Below, piece by piece: positions 9,600 to 18,560 of a stretch of 45,000 nt of DNA. Numbering within the stretch: the first letter of the stretch is position 1; each line of letters begins with the position of its first letter. The stretch spans positions 1,045,001 through 1,090,000 of the forward strand of contig CAJNDS010002091.1 in assembly GCA_905221605.1 (NCBI GenBank). Reading direction: 5' to 3'. This DNA comes from Symbiodinium natans (lineage: Eukaryota; Sar; Dinophyceae; Suessiales; Symbiodiniaceae). The notes under the pieces were generated by a model. The model was not told the origin of the DNA. It was given only the letters and a program-made list of their open reading frames with translations, and ran no database searches. The position numbers and the translations under genes were made by a program.

Positions 9600-9690
9600 G
9601 CCCAGTTATGAACATTTTAGGGCATGTAAGAGGCTTCTAAGCAGCTTCTAGTTACAGTCATAAGCACCCCGAAACCTCCAAGTACTTGGA
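9600..9690. mobile_element. family 2 remnant
   Basis: AACCTCCAAGTACTTGGAGG palindrome and neighbouring TTATAA-type bases resemble the ends of family 2. Confidence 0.4.
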
Positions 9691-9784
9691 GGGTTTACGT
9701 CAAAGGCTCCGGGCTTCGAATCCGGGTGCGCAATGACTCTGGAGGAGCGAATGAGGTACCCTACATAATCCCTTACAGAGTATA

Positions 9785-9812
9785 CAGTATATATATATAT
9801 ATATATATATAG
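9785..9812. repeat. (AT)n microsatellite
   Basis: About 13 TA units. Confidence 0.95.
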
Positions 9813-9904
9813 GACCCTAATTCCCTCATTCCCTGCGAACCAACACTAAGACGACCCCCTGGCCAACGAGCGAAAAGCGCCCTTTTTGTTGGAGCTTGAG
9901 CTCC

Positions 9905-10190
9905 CCCTAGAACCCAAACCTTAAAGTCGAAACCCTATGAACCTGTATCAACCCTATAAACCCTAAACACACTGCAAACCCCAGAAACACTAACATCCCT
10001 AAAAAGCCCCAAACCCCAAAAACCCGTAGAAACCAAAAAAAAACCATAAACCTGAAGCCCAAGAACCCTAAAAAACCCTTAAAACCCTGAAACCTCAAAA
10101 CCCCTGAACCCGCCCTAGAAGCGGCAAACCCTAGAAAAAAACCCTTTAAAACCCCCAGAAGCCCTGTTACAAGGGCTTTTAGGGGGCTTT
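9905..10190. other. AC-rich degenerate stretch, no gene seen
   Basis: Loose CCCTAAA- and CCCC-AAA-like motifs on the plus strand. The minus-strand ORF here (F- and G-rich) is a translation of decayed repeat. Confidence 0.6.
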
Positions 10191-10200
10191 GGTCCCCCCC

Positions 10201-10285
10201 CCCTAAACCCTAAACCCTAAACCCTAAACCCTAAACCCTAAACCCTAAACCCTAAACCCTAAACCCTAAACCCTAAACCCTAAAG
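10201..10285 (-). repeat. CCCTAAA block
   Basis: 12 clean units. Confidence 0.95.
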
Positions 10286-10547
10286 CCCTTGGCCGCCTTA
10301 CGGCCAGTGAGGAGCGCAGTGGGGCCGCAACCCTCGACCTGGCTGGCTACTTCCCTTTGTGGGGGGTTTGGGGTTTAGGGTTTAGGGTTTAGGGTTTAGG
10401 GTTTAGGGTTTAGGGTTTAGGGTTTGGAGGCTCCGGCTTCTTGTAGAAACTCAAACTCAAGGATTAAGGGTCCTTACAGGCACAAAAACGGGCTTGTAGG
10501 GCTTAGCGGGTTTCTTCGAATTTAGGCTTTACCCTACACCCTAAACC

Positions 10548-10792
10548 CTAAGACCCTAAGACCCTAAAACCCTAAAACCCTAAAACCCTAAAACCCTAAA
10601 ACCCTAAAACCCTAAAACCCTAAAACCCTAAAACCCTAAAACCCTAAAACCCTAAAACCCTAAAACCCTAGCCTAAAACCTTAAAACCCTAAAACCCTAA
10701 AACCCTAAAACCCTAAAACCCTAAAACCCTAAAACCCTAAAACCCTAAAACCCTAAAACCCTAAAACCCTAAAACCCTCAAACCCCTAACCC
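10548..10792 (-). repeat. CCCTAAAA octamer array
   Basis: About 28 copies of the 8-mer (TTTTAGGG on the other strand), one interruption near 10,670-10,684. Differs from every other block in the window; the same octamer is the telomere repeat of Chlamydomonas. Confidence 0.93.
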
Positions 10793-10832
10793 CGACATAA
10801 ACCCTAAACCCTGAACCTCTTCTGTTCCAGGC

Positions 10833-10901
10833 CTCTCCAAGGGCTCCGTAGGGTTCATATTCCTGATATACCAATACATACAACGACACCAAGAGCCGTA
10901 T
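10833..10901 (-). CDS. exon-like island with hydrophobic segment
   Basis: 69 bp, phase 0 in (GTGCAG) and out (GC donor). Reads IRLLVSLYVLVYQEYEPYGA, then LGE: a possible membrane helix followed by an acidic, Tyr-rich stretch. It lies between the TTTTAGGG octamer array and a CCCTAAA block. Family not recognised. Confidence 0.4.
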
Positions 10902-11031
10902 CTGCACTCACCAATTGCAGTAGCCCTAAACCCTAAACCCTAAACCCTAAACCCTAAACCCTAAACCCGAAACTGTAAGGTTTGGGGCACTTGGGGGCGC
11001 GCAGGCGTTCTGAGATCTTGGTGCACGGAAA

Positions 11032-11182
11032 AGACCTACTTGGAGGTTCGTGGTGCTTCAATAACCAACTATAACTGTACTTACAATCCACTTATAAGTT
11101 ACCCTAATATGGTTATAATTGGGTACTTATAATCCACTTATAAGCTCCTTAAATTACCCTAGTATGGTTATAATTGGCTCTA
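11032..11182. mobile_element. family 2 inverted-repeat element, diverged
   Basis: Begins CTTGGAGGTTCGTGG and contains ATAACTGTACTTA / TTATAAGTTACCCTAATATGG modules typical of the family. The right end is decayed and part of the interior is duplicated (11086-11105 against 11124-11143). Confidence 0.6.
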
Positions 11183-11214
11183 AGTGCATCTAAGATTTGG
11201 TGAGTGTCTTCAGG

Positions 11215-11480
11215 GCTTAGGGCTTAGGGCTTAGGGTCTTAGGGTCTAGGGTTTAGGGTTTAGGGTTTGGGGTTTAGGGTTTGGGGTTTGGGGTTTAGGG
11301 TTTAGGGTTAAGGGGTGAAGGGGTTAGGGGCAACCCTAAACGCTGAACCCTAAGCCCTAAATCCTAAAAAGGTGAATAAGGCCGACTCTGGACCATAAGC
11401 ATTTTGAGGTTGGGTTAAGGGTTCACGTTTCAGGGTTTAGAGTTTAGGGTTTAGGGCTTAGGGTTTAGGGCTTAGAGATC
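11215..11480 (+). repeat. degenerate TTTAGGG/CTTAGGG stretch
   Basis: Loose units at 11215-11320 and 11430-11475; no gene seen. Confidence 0.75.
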
Positions 11481-11497
11481 TGAACTCTTTTACAGAC

Positions 11498-11690
11498 CAC
11501 AATCACAACGGAAACATCTCTGACTGGTGTCCTGTGCATCTCCAACCACGTGTTCCCCTCGCCAATCTTGAAGGGACCATGCTTTGTCGTAGGCCACCTT
11601 TAGGCCCAAGGCTCTGAGATTGTCGATCAGACAGCAATTCTCGAAACGATCGATCTGCGGCCACGGGTATCCCGGAGCATCTGTTTTCGG
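11498..11690 (-). CDS. exon-like ORF of 64 codons without Met, Cys-rich end
   Basis: Open from a CCAG acceptor to a GT donor. Includes DAPGYPWPQIDRFENCCLID, NLRALGLKVAYDKAWSLQDW, RGEHVVGDAQDTSQ and RCFRCDCG. It has no ATG, so simple ORF calling misses it. The overlapping ATG-started frame (MLESLTPMPAENR...) is less protein-like. The C-x-x-C-x-C ending may bind metal, but the exon stops there. Confidence 0.45.
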
Positions 11691-11879
11691 CTGGCATCGG
11701 GGTTAAAGACTCCAACACTCACATTTTAAGCTGTCAAGCAATTGTTTGGAACGCTTCTATACCCCTCCCAAACCGAGCCTCAGCCCTAAATCCCCAAACC
11801 CGAGGCACTCATGACCCTAAACCCTGAAACACTATGCATCCCGACCCGCCTTCGGGTCTGAAGCTGAGGTTCAGGGCTT

Positions 11880-11996
11880 GGGCTTAGACTTCGGGTTCAG
11901 GGTTCAGGGTTCAAGGTTCAGGGTTTAGGGTTTAGGGTTTAGGGTTCAGGGTTTAGGGTTTAGGGTTTAGGGTTTCGGGTTTAGGGTTCAGGGCCT
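11880..11996 (+). repeat. TTTAGGG/TTCAGGG mixed block
   Basis: TTCAGGG and TTTAGGG units interleaved. Confidence 0.88.
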
Positions 11997-12214
11997 CGTG
12001 TGCCTCGAGCAGCTCATGTTGCTGGGAATCATGATCTTGGAACGACGAGCTTGACATTCTGGATCACGCCAGCGCTAGCAAAAGATGATTGTTGGCCGTT
12101 CGTGTTCCTACATCGCCTTTCAGCGATGGGAGCCCCAAAAACCCTAAACCCCCAAAACTCTAAAGCCCCTGAAGCCCTTAAGCCCGAGGGTCCTCTACAT
12201 GCCTTGTGCCCGGA

Positions 12215-12330
12215 ACCCCGAACCCTAAACCCTAAACCCCAATCAAACCCTAAACCCTATAAACCCAAAACCCTAAACCCTAAACCCTAAACCCCAAACC
12301 CTAAACCCTAAACCCTAAACCCTAAACCGC
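12215..12330 (-). repeat. CCCTAAA block
   Basis: Mostly clean C-type units, bordering a GC-rich island (12330-12410) that is open on both strands (minus: EEPHTMAMRAVMPGALGLGM). Confidence 0.88.
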
Positions 12331-12503
12331 ATCCCGAGACCGAGGGCTCCGGGCATGACCGCACGCATCGCCATGGTGTGCGGCTCTTCCTGGCCAAAAC
12401 CCGAAACCCTAAACCCTAAACCCTAAACCCTAAACCCCAAACCCGAAACCCACGGTCTTGGGCTTTACGGGGGCTTAAATCCTCACAGTAACGTTCAGTC
12501 ATG

Positions 12504-12640
12504 CCCGCGTGCGCGTGCGCGTGCGCGCGTGCGCGCGTGCGCGCGTGCGCGCGTGCGCGTTCGCGGGCGTCTGTGCATGCGTGCGCGCGCCTGTGCGTGC
12601 GCGCGCCTGTGCGTGCGTGCGTCTGTGCGTGCGTTCGCCG
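12504..12640. repeat. GCGCGTGC alternating purine-pyrimidine tract
   Basis: Nearly strict alternation of G/A with C/T over 120 bp, a strong Z-DNA candidate. ORFs on both strands here are artefacts. Confidence 0.93.
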
Positions 12641-12791
12641 CCGCTTGGTGGAAATCCCACGAACCATGTAGGGGTTTGGGTTGACTTTTGAGCTTGGAAT
12701 AGGTCGCCGCGAACCTAAGCCTGAAATGTCGAGGCCGAACCCAATACCAAAACCCTAGGGTCGACAGAAGCCAAGAACACCAGAATCCACT

Positions 12792-12900
12792 TTGGGAGGT
12801 TCCCCCCTTATACTAGCAGACAGTCCCTAATTATTGGAGATTATAGCACGGAGGGGTACTATAATCCCTATGAAGGACTGTATACGGGGGAACATCCCAA
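12792..12900. mobile_element. family 1 element
   Basis: TTGGGAGGTTCCCCCCTTA...GGGGGAACATCCCAA with inner CAGTCCCTAA / GAAGGACTGTA arms. No clear duplication. Its left flank (12768-12791) is shared, inverted, with the flank of the copy at 16262. Confidence 0.8.
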
Positions 12901-13057
12901 GATGTCGACTCCAATCAGCTTCCGGTGAAGCTTCGCTGTCAGCACAGTTTCTGTCTGGGGTCTAGGGCTTAAAGTTTAAAGATACAGAGGGCCTGCAATG
13001 GCATAGAAGAGGAGGAAGGAGTAAGCAAAGATACCCCTGAACACGCAAGCCCTGGAT
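12901..13057 (-). CDS. two exon-like islands, membrane protein fragment
   Basis: 12993-13057 (CAG in, GC donor) reads SRACVFRGIFAYSFLLFYAI, a clear hydrophobic helix. 12901-12954 reads TETVLTAKLHRKLIGVDILG after a CCCAG acceptor and runs directly into the family 1 element at 12792-12900. A related island at 18820-18860 on the minus strand reads GVFVYLLF, suggesting paralogous genes. Function unknown. Confidence 0.4.
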
Positions 13058-13224
13058 CTGAAAAACCTTCAACACCTAGCCCCTAGACCCTAAACCCTCA
13101 ACCCCGAAACCCTAAACGCCAATCCCTAAACCCTGAACCCCAACCCCTAACACACTTCACCCCCAAGCCCCCAACACAGCCCGTGAACCTAGCTCCTAGC
13201 CCCCACACAAAGCCACGTGATCCC

Positions 13225-13345
13225 CCGTTCAGGGTTTAAGGTTGAGGGTTTAGGGTTTAGGGTTTCGGGTTTAGGAATAAGGGTTAAGGGTTAAGGGTTA
13301 AGGGTTAAGGGTTAAGGGTTTAGGGTTTAGGGTTTAGGGTTTGGG
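13225..13345 (+). repeat. TTTAGGG block with TTAAGGG run
   Basis: Seven consecutive GGGTTAA units at 13265-13315. Confidence 0.88.
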
Positions 13346-13358
13346 GTTTAACCTAAAC

Positions 13359-13457
13359 CCCGCCTCTTGGGGCGGGCTCTGGCGACGGGCGCTGTTCACA
13401 GCCCAGATAACGAGCCTCGAGGTCGAAACTGATGAGCTGCGGCGAAGGCGGGTATTT
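13359..13457 (-). CDS. 33-codon exon-like island
   Basis: Phase 0 in (CTGAAG) and out. The donor is GT of a short degenerate telomeric block (GGCGGG|GTTTAGG). Reads KYPPSPQLISFDLEARYLGC, then EQRPSPEPAPRGG. Third positions are GC-rich. The plus strand is also partly open. Family unknown. Confidence 0.42.
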
Positions 13458-13484
13458 CTTCAGCGGTCACGCCAGGGTTTTGGG

Positions 13485-13700
13485 GTTTAGGGTTTAGGGT
13501 TTAGGGCTTAGGGTTTAGGGTCTAGGGTTTAGGGTTTAGGGTTTAGGGTTTAGGGTTTAGGGTTTAGGGTTTAGGGTTTAGGGTTTAGGGTTTAGGGTTT
13601 AGGGTTTAGGGTTTAGGGTTTAGGGTTTAGGGTTTAGGGTTTAGGGTTTAGGGTTTAGGGTTTAGGTTTCGGGTTTGGGATTTGGGGTTTAGGGTTTAGG
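13485..13700 (+). repeat. TTTAGGG block
   Basis: About 26 units. Confidence 0.94.
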
Positions 13701-13859
13701 GTTCAGGGTTTACTACACTCCCGGTCCCGGTAAGGAGGCAATGCTCGAACAGGCGGTGGCTTGGGCAGTGGGGCCTTGTCAAGCCCCCCCTCCGCAAGAG
13801 AAAGGGCGGGGCTTTGGCCTTAGGGGTCGGGGGGGGGGGGGAATGGAGGGGCGGGAACT

Positions 13860-13965
13860 AACCCCTAAACCCTAAACCCTAAACCCTAAACCCTAAACCC
13901 TAAACCCTAAACCCTAAGCCCTAAGCCCTAAGCCCTAAGCCCTAAACCCTAAACCCTAAACCGAA
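13860..13965 (-). repeat. CCCTAAA/CCCTAAG block
   Basis: Clean CCCTAAA, then five CCCTAAG units. Confidence 0.92.
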
Positions 13966-14029
13966 GCCTAAAATGGCAGTTCAGGGCCTTCATGGCAGAA
14001 GCCCTAGGATCGAACTGTGGGCTTGACGA

Positions 14030-14215
14030 TGTTGAGGGGGCCGGGGAGGAAGGAAAACATCGGGAGTTTTTTCCCCGCGGGCGGCCCTCATGAGTGATGC
14101 CTCGCGCATCACTCACGACGAAGATCAGCTAAGTCCACGTCGGCTTTGCGGGAATTGTGATGGTATGCTCCATGGGCACGGATAGACTACCCTAAGCCGA
14201 TAACCCCCTACTGCC
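14030..14215. other. unique island with perfect hairpin
   Basis: A 9-bp perfect inverted repeat (14092-14100 / 14106-14114, 5-nt loop). A short plus-strand frame MSDASRITHDEDQLSPRRLC starts within it. Confidence 0.6.
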
Positions 14216-14485
14216 TGAGTCCTCAGCCCTTACCCCCTTAGACCCTCAAGCCACACGGTACGCTTTGGCTGCGCTGGGTTTTTGGGGTCAGCTCCGGGCT
14301 AGGAACTCACAGTTTGCACGCTCAAGGTTTTCGGGCTTAGGGTTTATATAGGGTTTAGGGTTTAGGGTTTAGGTTTTAGGGTTTAGGGTTTAGGGTTTAG
14401 GGTTTAGGGCTTGGGGTTTGGGGTTTAGGGTTTAGGGTTTAGGGTTAGCCGCCCAACACGCTACGGCTGGAAACACAACTCCCCT

Positions 14486-14580
14486 CAGCTCCGGCTATCG
14501 AATTATCGCGTTCAGCTCAGTGCGGTCTGCGGGCCCTGGCCCACAGTGCCATGGGCTCAGGGTGAAGAGGGTCTACGCTT
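14486..14580 (+). CDS. plus-strand exon-like island
   Basis: After CCCCTCAG one frame reads LRLSNYRVQLSAVCGPWPTV and another SGYRIIAFSSVRSAGPGPQC up to a TAA at 14580. The minus strand has stops here, so plus is preferred. Family unknown. Confidence 0.3.
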
Positions 14581-14705
14581 AAACCCTAAACCCCAAGCCG
14601 CCCTAAACCCTAAACCCTAAACCCTAAACCCTAAACCCTAAAAAAGAACCTGAACAGAAGGTTGAAGCTCCGCCAGATCCCTAAACCCCACTGCCCCATT
14701 GTCAG

Positions 14706-14862
14706 AGTGGTACTTATAGCTGCAATGATAACTATACATATATTTCTCACCACCGTGTAGGTTTCGGGCTGTTTTAGGGGACTTGCTAGCCCAACGATAA
14801 CAGTACTTGGGGTCACACAAGCCCCTTAAGTGCCCTAATATGGTTGGACTTGGGATATAGGG
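14706..14862. mobile_element. family 2 element, strongly diverged
   Basis: GTGGTACTTATAGCTGCAAT ... TAAGTGCCCTAATATGGTTG modules in the family order, with substituted centre. Confidence 0.5.
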
Positions 14863-14879
14863 GTGGTCCCTGAAGCCTA

Positions 14880-14965
14880 AAGCCTACATCCTAAACCCTA
14901 AACCCTAAACCCCAAACCCTAAACCCTAAACCCTAAACCCGAAACCCTGAACCCTGAACCCTGAG
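14880..14965 (-). repeat. CCCTAAA block
   Basis: About 12 units including CCCGAAA and CCCTGAA variants. Confidence 0.9.
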
Positions 14966-15068
14966 CCCTGGCATGATGCTGCAAGGCCCCTCCCTCTCCA
15001 ATTGTGCGAAAGGGCGGCATGCGCTCCTCGGGGCGACCAGCGTCAGATGTCTACCGACACCTCAGTGC

Positions 15069-15255
15069 AGGGTTTAGGGTTTAGGGTTTAGGGTTTAGGG
15101 TTTAGGGTTTAGGGTTTAGGGTTTAGGGTTTAGGGTTTAGGGTTTAGGGTTTAGGGTTTTGGGTTTAGGGGTTTGGGTTTAGGGTTTAGGGTTTAGGGTT
15201 TAGGGTTTAGGGTTTAGGGTTTAGGGTTTAGGGTTTAGGGTTTAGGGTTTAGGGT
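15069..15255 (+). repeat. TTTAGGG block
   Basis: About 26 units. Confidence 0.95.
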
Positions 15256-15329
15256 TTCGGCCTCGCCATCGCGAGGCAAGATGATCGATTGCACCGTACC
15301 AGAGAGAGTAGCTGCTGAGGGCCTTAATA

Positions 15330-15462
15330 CTTAGAACAAGGTTTGGGGGCTACAATACCCCCCATTATAGTTCTATGATAGTATGTTGGGGGGTATATGG
15401 GGGAGGGGAGTATACTTCTACAGTTATATAATGCAGGGACCAATAAGGAAGGCCCCCTAAGC
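15330..15462. other. hairpin-rich AT/G stretch
   Basis: ATACCCCCCATTATA and GGGGGGTAT pair around 15355-15400; possibly another decayed element. Confidence 0.4.
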
Positions 15463-15563
15463 TTGGGATGTTCACCCTTATACTAACCGTCCTTAAAAGG
15501 GAACTGTAGAACTGCCTATTATAGCCCTATGAAGGACTGTTAGTATAAGGGGGAACATCCCAA
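15463..15563. mobile_element. family 1 element, best-preserved copy
   Basis: 101 bp; arms TTGGGATGTTCACCCTTATA and TATAAGGGGGAACATCCCAA pair over nearly 30 bp. No open frame. Use this copy as the family reference. Confidence 0.88.
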
Positions 15564-15757
15564 AATAGGGGGTCTGAAAATTAGAATCGGCTTTTGGGGG
15601 GGGCTATTATAGTATACTTATACAGGGACCCTCAGGGAATAACATTAGTACTTTTTCCGACCCATATATCTACTGGTTGCTTAAGAACCGCCAAAAAAGT
15701 TGTATTCCTCCTAAAACGGCTAATGAGGGGATGATTATCTTTCAATTGCTTGCCCTA

Positions 15758-15899
15758 CTTGGAGGTTCATGGTACTTAAGAACCCAATACAAACTGTACT
15801 GATAACCCAATTATAACCATATTAGGGCACTTAAAGGGCTTATAAGTGGGTTATAAGTACAGACTTACACTTGGGTTATAAGTACCATGAACCTCCAAG
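15758..15899. mobile_element. family 2 element, best-preserved copy
   Basis: CTTGGAGGTTCATGGTACTT ... AAGTACCATGAACCTCCAAG, nearly perfect 20-bp terminal inverted repeats, with internal GTTATAAGTAC repeats. No open frame. Confidence 0.88.
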
Positions 15900-16062
15900 A
15901 AGTATCGTAAACCCCGTATTTGCACTGTAGGAGGCTCTTCTGCCAGTACAAGGTCGGAGATTGGGAGCCGGTTCAAGGCAGCACCCCGACCCAGAAAACT
16001 ACAACCCCTAAACCCTAAACCCTAAACCCGCAACCCATCGCGTTGGATGTTGAGGTCTGAAG

Positions 16063-16134
16063 TTCTGAAAATAAAGCGGCCAATTCTGAAAATAAAGGGG
16101 CCAAATTCTGAACATAAAGAGGCCAAATTCTGAA
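16063..16134 (+). repeat. 22-bp tandem repeat, 3-4 copies
   Basis: ATTCTGAAAATAAAGGGGCC-type units starting near 16063, 16084, 16106 and 16128. Confidence 0.92.
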
Positions 16135-16185
16135 ATTCAAATGAGGTTTAAATATATATGGTAGAGAGGGTTTAGGGTTTAGGGC

Positions 16186-16492
16186 TTGGGGATCCTATGC
16201 GGGGGTCTCGCAAACTGTTCAGCGGCTGTGGCTTCGCACGAGCCTTGGCCTGCAGTGTGTGTTGCGATGTTCTCCCTTCTACTAACAAGCCTTAATAGGC
16301 ATTATCGTACCCCTACGTATCAGGGTGAACATCCCAAAGTGTGTGGATTCTGGTGTTCTTGGCTTCTTCGACATCCTGGGGCCTTCGTGGTGGGGTGGAG
16401 ATCTGCAGCCCACGGTTGACCGCGGCGCTGCGCCCGAGTGGAAAGCCTTACAATCTGTGGTCCTCGAGCCCTTCAGTTTGAAGGTTTAGGGT
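16186..16492 (+). CDS. open frame interrupted by a family 1 element
   Basis: Removing the element at 16262-16337 and one copy of its 8-bp target duplication leaves one long plus-strand frame. Upstream it reads GVSQTVQRLWLRTSLGLQCV; downstream DSGVLGFFDILGPSWWGGDL, QPTVDRGAAPEWKALQSVVL and EPFSLK. The frame ends exactly at a telomeric GTTTAGGG that can serve as donor. The element itself does not offer a clean GT-AG pair within the duplication, so it may be a non-canonical introner-like intron or a disabling insertion. Product not recognised. Confidence 0.42.
16262..16337 (+). mobile_element. family 1 element with perfect 8-bp target duplication
   Basis: 76 bp from TTGCGATG to CATCCCAA. AGTGTGTG flanks it on both sides (16254-16261 and 16338-16345). 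Shortened centre. Splits an otherwise open plus-strand frame. Confidence 0.88.
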
Positions 16493-16524
16493 CTAGGGCT
16501 TAGGGCTCAGGGAAGAGGGATTAG

Positions 16525-16850
16525 GGTTTGCTGTGAAATGGTGCATATGCTGTGAAGGTTGGGATGCAGACAGTTTCGTGACATGCGAAGAGCAGCCATG
16601 GCCCGATAGTGGAGGGCCATCTAGCATCTTTATCCCACCCCACGCCGTCTCAGGCGGCAAAACCACCCAAACCAATTCCTTGTAGGGTTTAGGCCTAAGC
16701 TAAAGTCAACTGCCCACTTCCAAAAAATCTTCCATTCCAGGCAGTCTCGTGCCAGAGGCGGGCAAGTGACCTGGGTCGACTTTCGCCATAGAGGTTGACG
16801 GGTTGAAGGGCTTAAGCACCGCCCCCCCCTTTGTAGGCGGGGCGGCCTAG
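16525..16850 (+). CDS. two plus-strand exon-like ORFs, first Cys-rich
   Basis: 16525-16685 is open without Met (FAVKWCICCEGWDADSFVTC, then EEQPWPDSGGPSSIFIPPHA). From about 16701 a second frame reads LKSTAHFQKIFHSRQSRARG, then GQVTWVDFRHR, up to a GT at about 16791. The minus strand offers competing frames (for example DCLEWKIFWKW), so strand is probable, not proven. Confidence 0.35.
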
Positions 16851-16864
16851 GCAAGTTCAGGGCT

Positions 16865-16925
16865 ACGCAAATCCTAACCCATTTATAAGCCCCTCAAGCA
16901 CCCTAAATAATGAGTATTTTAGAGG
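16865..16925. mobile_element. family 2 fragment
   Basis: CCTAACCCATTTATAAGCCC and CAAGCACCCTAAATAATGAG resemble the family interior. Confidence 0.4.
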
Positions 16926-17144
16926 GTGATCATCATAGAACAGCCAATGAACTCACGAATCAACCCTAAACCCTCAACCCTACTCAACCCTAAACCCCAC
17001 ACCGTTGTCGTGACCCTAAACCCTAAACCCTAACCCTAAACCCTAAACCCGCAACTTCTCTTGAAGCGTCCCCTTGGCTTGGCGCCTCTCAGCCGCAGCA
17101 GGAGTCGGAAGCCTGGATTGGCGCCCCTGGCAGACTTCTGGGAT

Positions 17145-17540
17145 TGGGGTTTAGGGTTTAGGGCTTAGGGTTTAGGGCTTGGGGTTTGGGGTTTCGGGTT
17201 TAGGGTTTAGGGCTTAGGGCTTAGGGTTTAGGGTTCCCGGCTCATGTCCCTTCTTGGGTACCCAAAATGTTCGGAGCCACCTTAGTAGCCCCAAAGCCAA
17301 AGGGGACCGCAGGTTAGAGAAGTGACCCTATGAGGGTTCAGGGTTTAGGGGTTCAGGGTTTAGGGCCTTAGGGTTTAGGGTTTAGGGTTTAGAGTTTAGG
17401 GTTTAGGGTTTAGGGGTTTAGGGGTTTAGGGGTTAGGGTTTAGGGTTTAGGGTTTAGGGTTTAGGGTTTAGGGTTTAGGGTTTAGGGTTTAGGGTTTAGG
17501 GTTTAGGGTTTAGGGCTTAGGGTTTAGGGTTTAGGGGATT
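17145..17540 (+). repeat. TTTAGGG blocks
   Basis: Degenerate at 17145-17232, clean at 17335-17535. Between them (17274-17330) is one copy of an inverted dispersed repeat. Confidence 0.92.
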
Positions 17541-17616
17541 GTGTACCGGGTAGAGCATCTAGGTGTCTAGAGTAGCTAGAAGAAGGGTTCTAAGTAGGAT
17601 AGATAGCTCTGGTTGT
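17535..17616 (+). repeat. 80-bp dispersed repeat, copy 1
   Basis: TGTGTACCGGGTAGAGCATC and the next 60 bases match 26540-26618 with only a few differences, directly after a TTTAGGG block in both places. Confidence 0.93.
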
Positions 17617-17829
17617 AACTATATCTAAGGAAATGTTTTAAAAACAATACTTCTAGCTACCCATGTTTAGGGATGACTGCTAGGGGTGGAGGATGGGGGT
17701 GTTCTTGATCAGCAGTCAGTAAACCCATAACGTACAAACCCGCTCACCCCCCTCACCCCAAACCCCCAAACCCTCAACCCCCCGACACCCTAAACCCGAA
17801 ACCCAAACCAAACCCTAAACTCTAAATCC

Positions 17830-18065
17830 CTAAACCCGAAACCCCTGTTATGTGCCGGGCCTTGGTGGACGTTCACGGGCCCACCGGGGGTCAGCCGCAG
17901 TGTCGCCTGCTGACTGTAGCCTGCAACAAGGTTGGGGTTTAGGGTTTGGGTCCAGTGTTCAGGGTTCAGGGTTCTGGGGTCTAGGGTTCAGGGTTTAGGG
18001 TTTGGGGTTTAGGGTTTAGGGTTCAGGGTCTTGGGTTTAGGGTCCAAGATACTTTACACCCCTGA
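17830..18065. other. GC-rich island plus degenerate TTTAGGG
   Basis: 17845-17935 is open on both strands (minus after TTGCAG: YSQQATLRLTPGGPVNVHQ). 17930-18050 is degenerate G-type repeat. Confidence 0.5.
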
Positions 18066-18309
18066 AATTTCACCCCCCCCCCACCCCACCCCCCCCCACC
18101 GAAATCCTCTCAACCTGCCCACAAGGACCCTGGATCCGTAACCCTCAAAGACTTCCGGTCATGTGGGGAACGCTTGGAGGGCAGTCTAGGCCCTATACTA
18201 ACACTCCTTACTGGGAGTGCTATGACCCTTTCTCAGGAACTGTTAGTATAGGGGAGGCACATCCCCAGTTCTGGGTTTCAGGTTGAGGGTTTACGGACAG
18301 CCCCCAAGC

Positions 18310-18401
18310 GGGTTTTATCGTGACCACTCGGAAATACTGGCACACACAGACATCTGAAAGGGTCCAGGTGCAGCACCGTAAGAAGCAAAGCAACAGAATC
18401 T
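18310..18401 (-). CDS. exon-like island (DSVALLLTVLHL)
   Basis: After GCATTCAG it reads DSVALLLTVLHLDPFRCLCV, then PVFPSGHDKTRL. An ATG-started frame overlaps (MGSRVLDVEF...) but looks less natural. Lies next to a degenerate family 1 copy (18190-18276). Confidence 0.37.
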
Positions 18402-18474
18402 CTGAATGCCCCCCTAAACCCGTAAACTCTACATCCAAAACTCTAGACCCCAAACCCTAAACCCGAAACCGTTA

Positions 18475-18560
18475 ACTAAACCCTAAACCCTAAACCCTAA
18501 ACCCTAAACCCTAAACCCTAAACCCTAAACCCTAAACCCTAAACCCTAAACCCTAAACCT
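18475..18560 (-). repeat. CCCTAAA block
   Basis: 12 clean units. On the minus strand it starts as the intron after the ORF at 18559-18735. Confidence 0.94.

Noticed and set aside
9705-9735. tRNA T-arm (CTTCGAATCC resembles box B)
   Set aside because: The stem arms do not pair and no acceptor, D or anticodon arm fits upstream.
12000-12140. Metallophosphoesterase exon (VAGNHDLG on plus strand)
   Set aside because: GNHD alone is four residues, GC3 is low, no other phosphoesterase motif lies nearby, and the minus strand is also open.
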